64,000 nucleotides of DNA, from the NCBI GenBank assembly GCA_013397455.1, contig VYZB01000370.1, forward strand, positions 434,618-498,617, written 5' to 3'. How positions within the stretch are numbered: position 1 is the first letter of the stretch; each line of letters begins with the position of its first letter. Below the pieces are notes generated by a model. It was not told the DNA's origin. It made no database searches and saw only the letters and a program-made list of their open reading frames with translations. Below are positions 63,451-64,000 of the stretch, piece by piece. The translations under genes were made by a program, and so were the position numbers. This stretch comes from Crotophaga sulcirostris (taxonomy: Eukaryota; Chordata; Aves; Cuculiformes; Crotophagidae).

Positions 63451-64000
63451 TTGGAGAACAATATGCAGTTGTGGGTAGAAAGAAGCAGTTAAAGAAGTAG
63501 CCTGATTAATGTGACCTATCTGTCAGTTCAGTGGGGTTATCACACATATTTAAATGCTAGAGAGACATAACAGTTAAAGCCATAAGCAAATGTCATTTTA
63601 CAAAATCTTGTTATTTTAGCCTCCTTATGAACTCTTCTGCCTTTCCATCATTTGGATGCAGACAGACACCTTTTGGAATCAAAGTTACACCTTTCTGAGT
63701 ATTAATTCCCACAATAGCAAAACTGAAGATGAGAAAAGAAAGTAAGGCATGGATAATACACCATATCTGATGGCATCATCAGAAATTATATCAAACAGAA
63801 ACAAAGCTGTTTAGGCAACTATCACAGTATCCCCAGTGATAACCCAGTACCTCTTTCTGCACAGCACAGCAGCCTCTCCTTTTTTTTGGCCTTTCTCCTG
63901 CTACTCCCTTTCCTTGGGCTGTCCAGCTCCTCAGTTCAGCAGAGAGGAAGGGAAGGCAAACTGTACTCTTCCCTCACTCCTCTCGTTTCTCCAGAATAGT
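63451..64000. other. Non-coding DNA with a GC-richer right edge
   Basis: The last 150 bases (63845-64000) become pyrimidine-rich and richer in G+C, cut off by the window end. They could be the start of another feature; nothing can be named. Confidence 0.4.

Noticed and set aside
1..64000. tRNA, rRNA, snRNA, CRISPR, operons or other compact systems
   Set aside because: I scanned for tRNA box-like arms, U6-type starts, evenly spaced direct repeats and tandem gene order, and found none. The sequence is vertebrate nuclear DNA.

Overview
This 64-kb window is vertebrate nuclear DNA, most likely from a bird. The sequence is AT-rich and sparse in repeats. Nearly every recognisable interspersed repeat is a 5'-truncated CR1 retroposon whose 3' end carries the ATTCTATG-type octamer tail typical of sauropsid CR1. 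There is one mariner fossil with a Galluhop-like layout, and there are no mammalian SINEs. No bacterial-style gene organisation exists here, and the short open frames scattered through the window are almost all chance. A short run of Ns inside an AAAAG microsatellite marks a draft assembly gap. I cannot name the species, chromosome or host gene.

Layout. 1-8370: low-complexity AT-rich DNA with an old CR1 piece (1885-2260), an internally deleted mariner transposase (about 3197-3550) and a doubtful LTR-like block (6566-7119). 8371-8935: CR1 on the minus strand. 8936-22274: 13 kb without a gene, holding only microsatellites and small duplications. 22275-23537: two CR1 3' ends. 23538-29931: AT-rich DNA with an unusually long open frame (26665-27256), the gapped AAAAG microsatellite and a CR1 scrap. 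29932-39364: a CR1 tail, one exon-like frame (30009-30176) and a 30-bp tandem duplication. 39365-40015: a very old CR1 reverse-transcriptase fragment. 43980-45170: a block richer in G+C with broken coding-like frames of unknown origin. 46676-46905: an old repeat with short inverted motifs. 50578-51700: the longest CR1 copy, still showing parts of the reverse transcriptase. 53100-57900: the best candidates for real but unrecognised exons, all on the plus strand. 60961-61475: two adjacent CR1 copies of different subfamilies. 62560-63450: a non-repetitive block dense in homeodomain-type AT motifs, possibly a conserved non-coding element.

I did not find a gene that I can name with confidence. The window is best read as a gene desert or the inside of a very large intron. 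The strongest direct findings are the mariner fossil, in which an N-terminal segment is joined to the C-terminus with the catalytic core missing, and the CR1 set. The candidate exons rest only on splice signals plus an open frame and need transcript or cross-species data.
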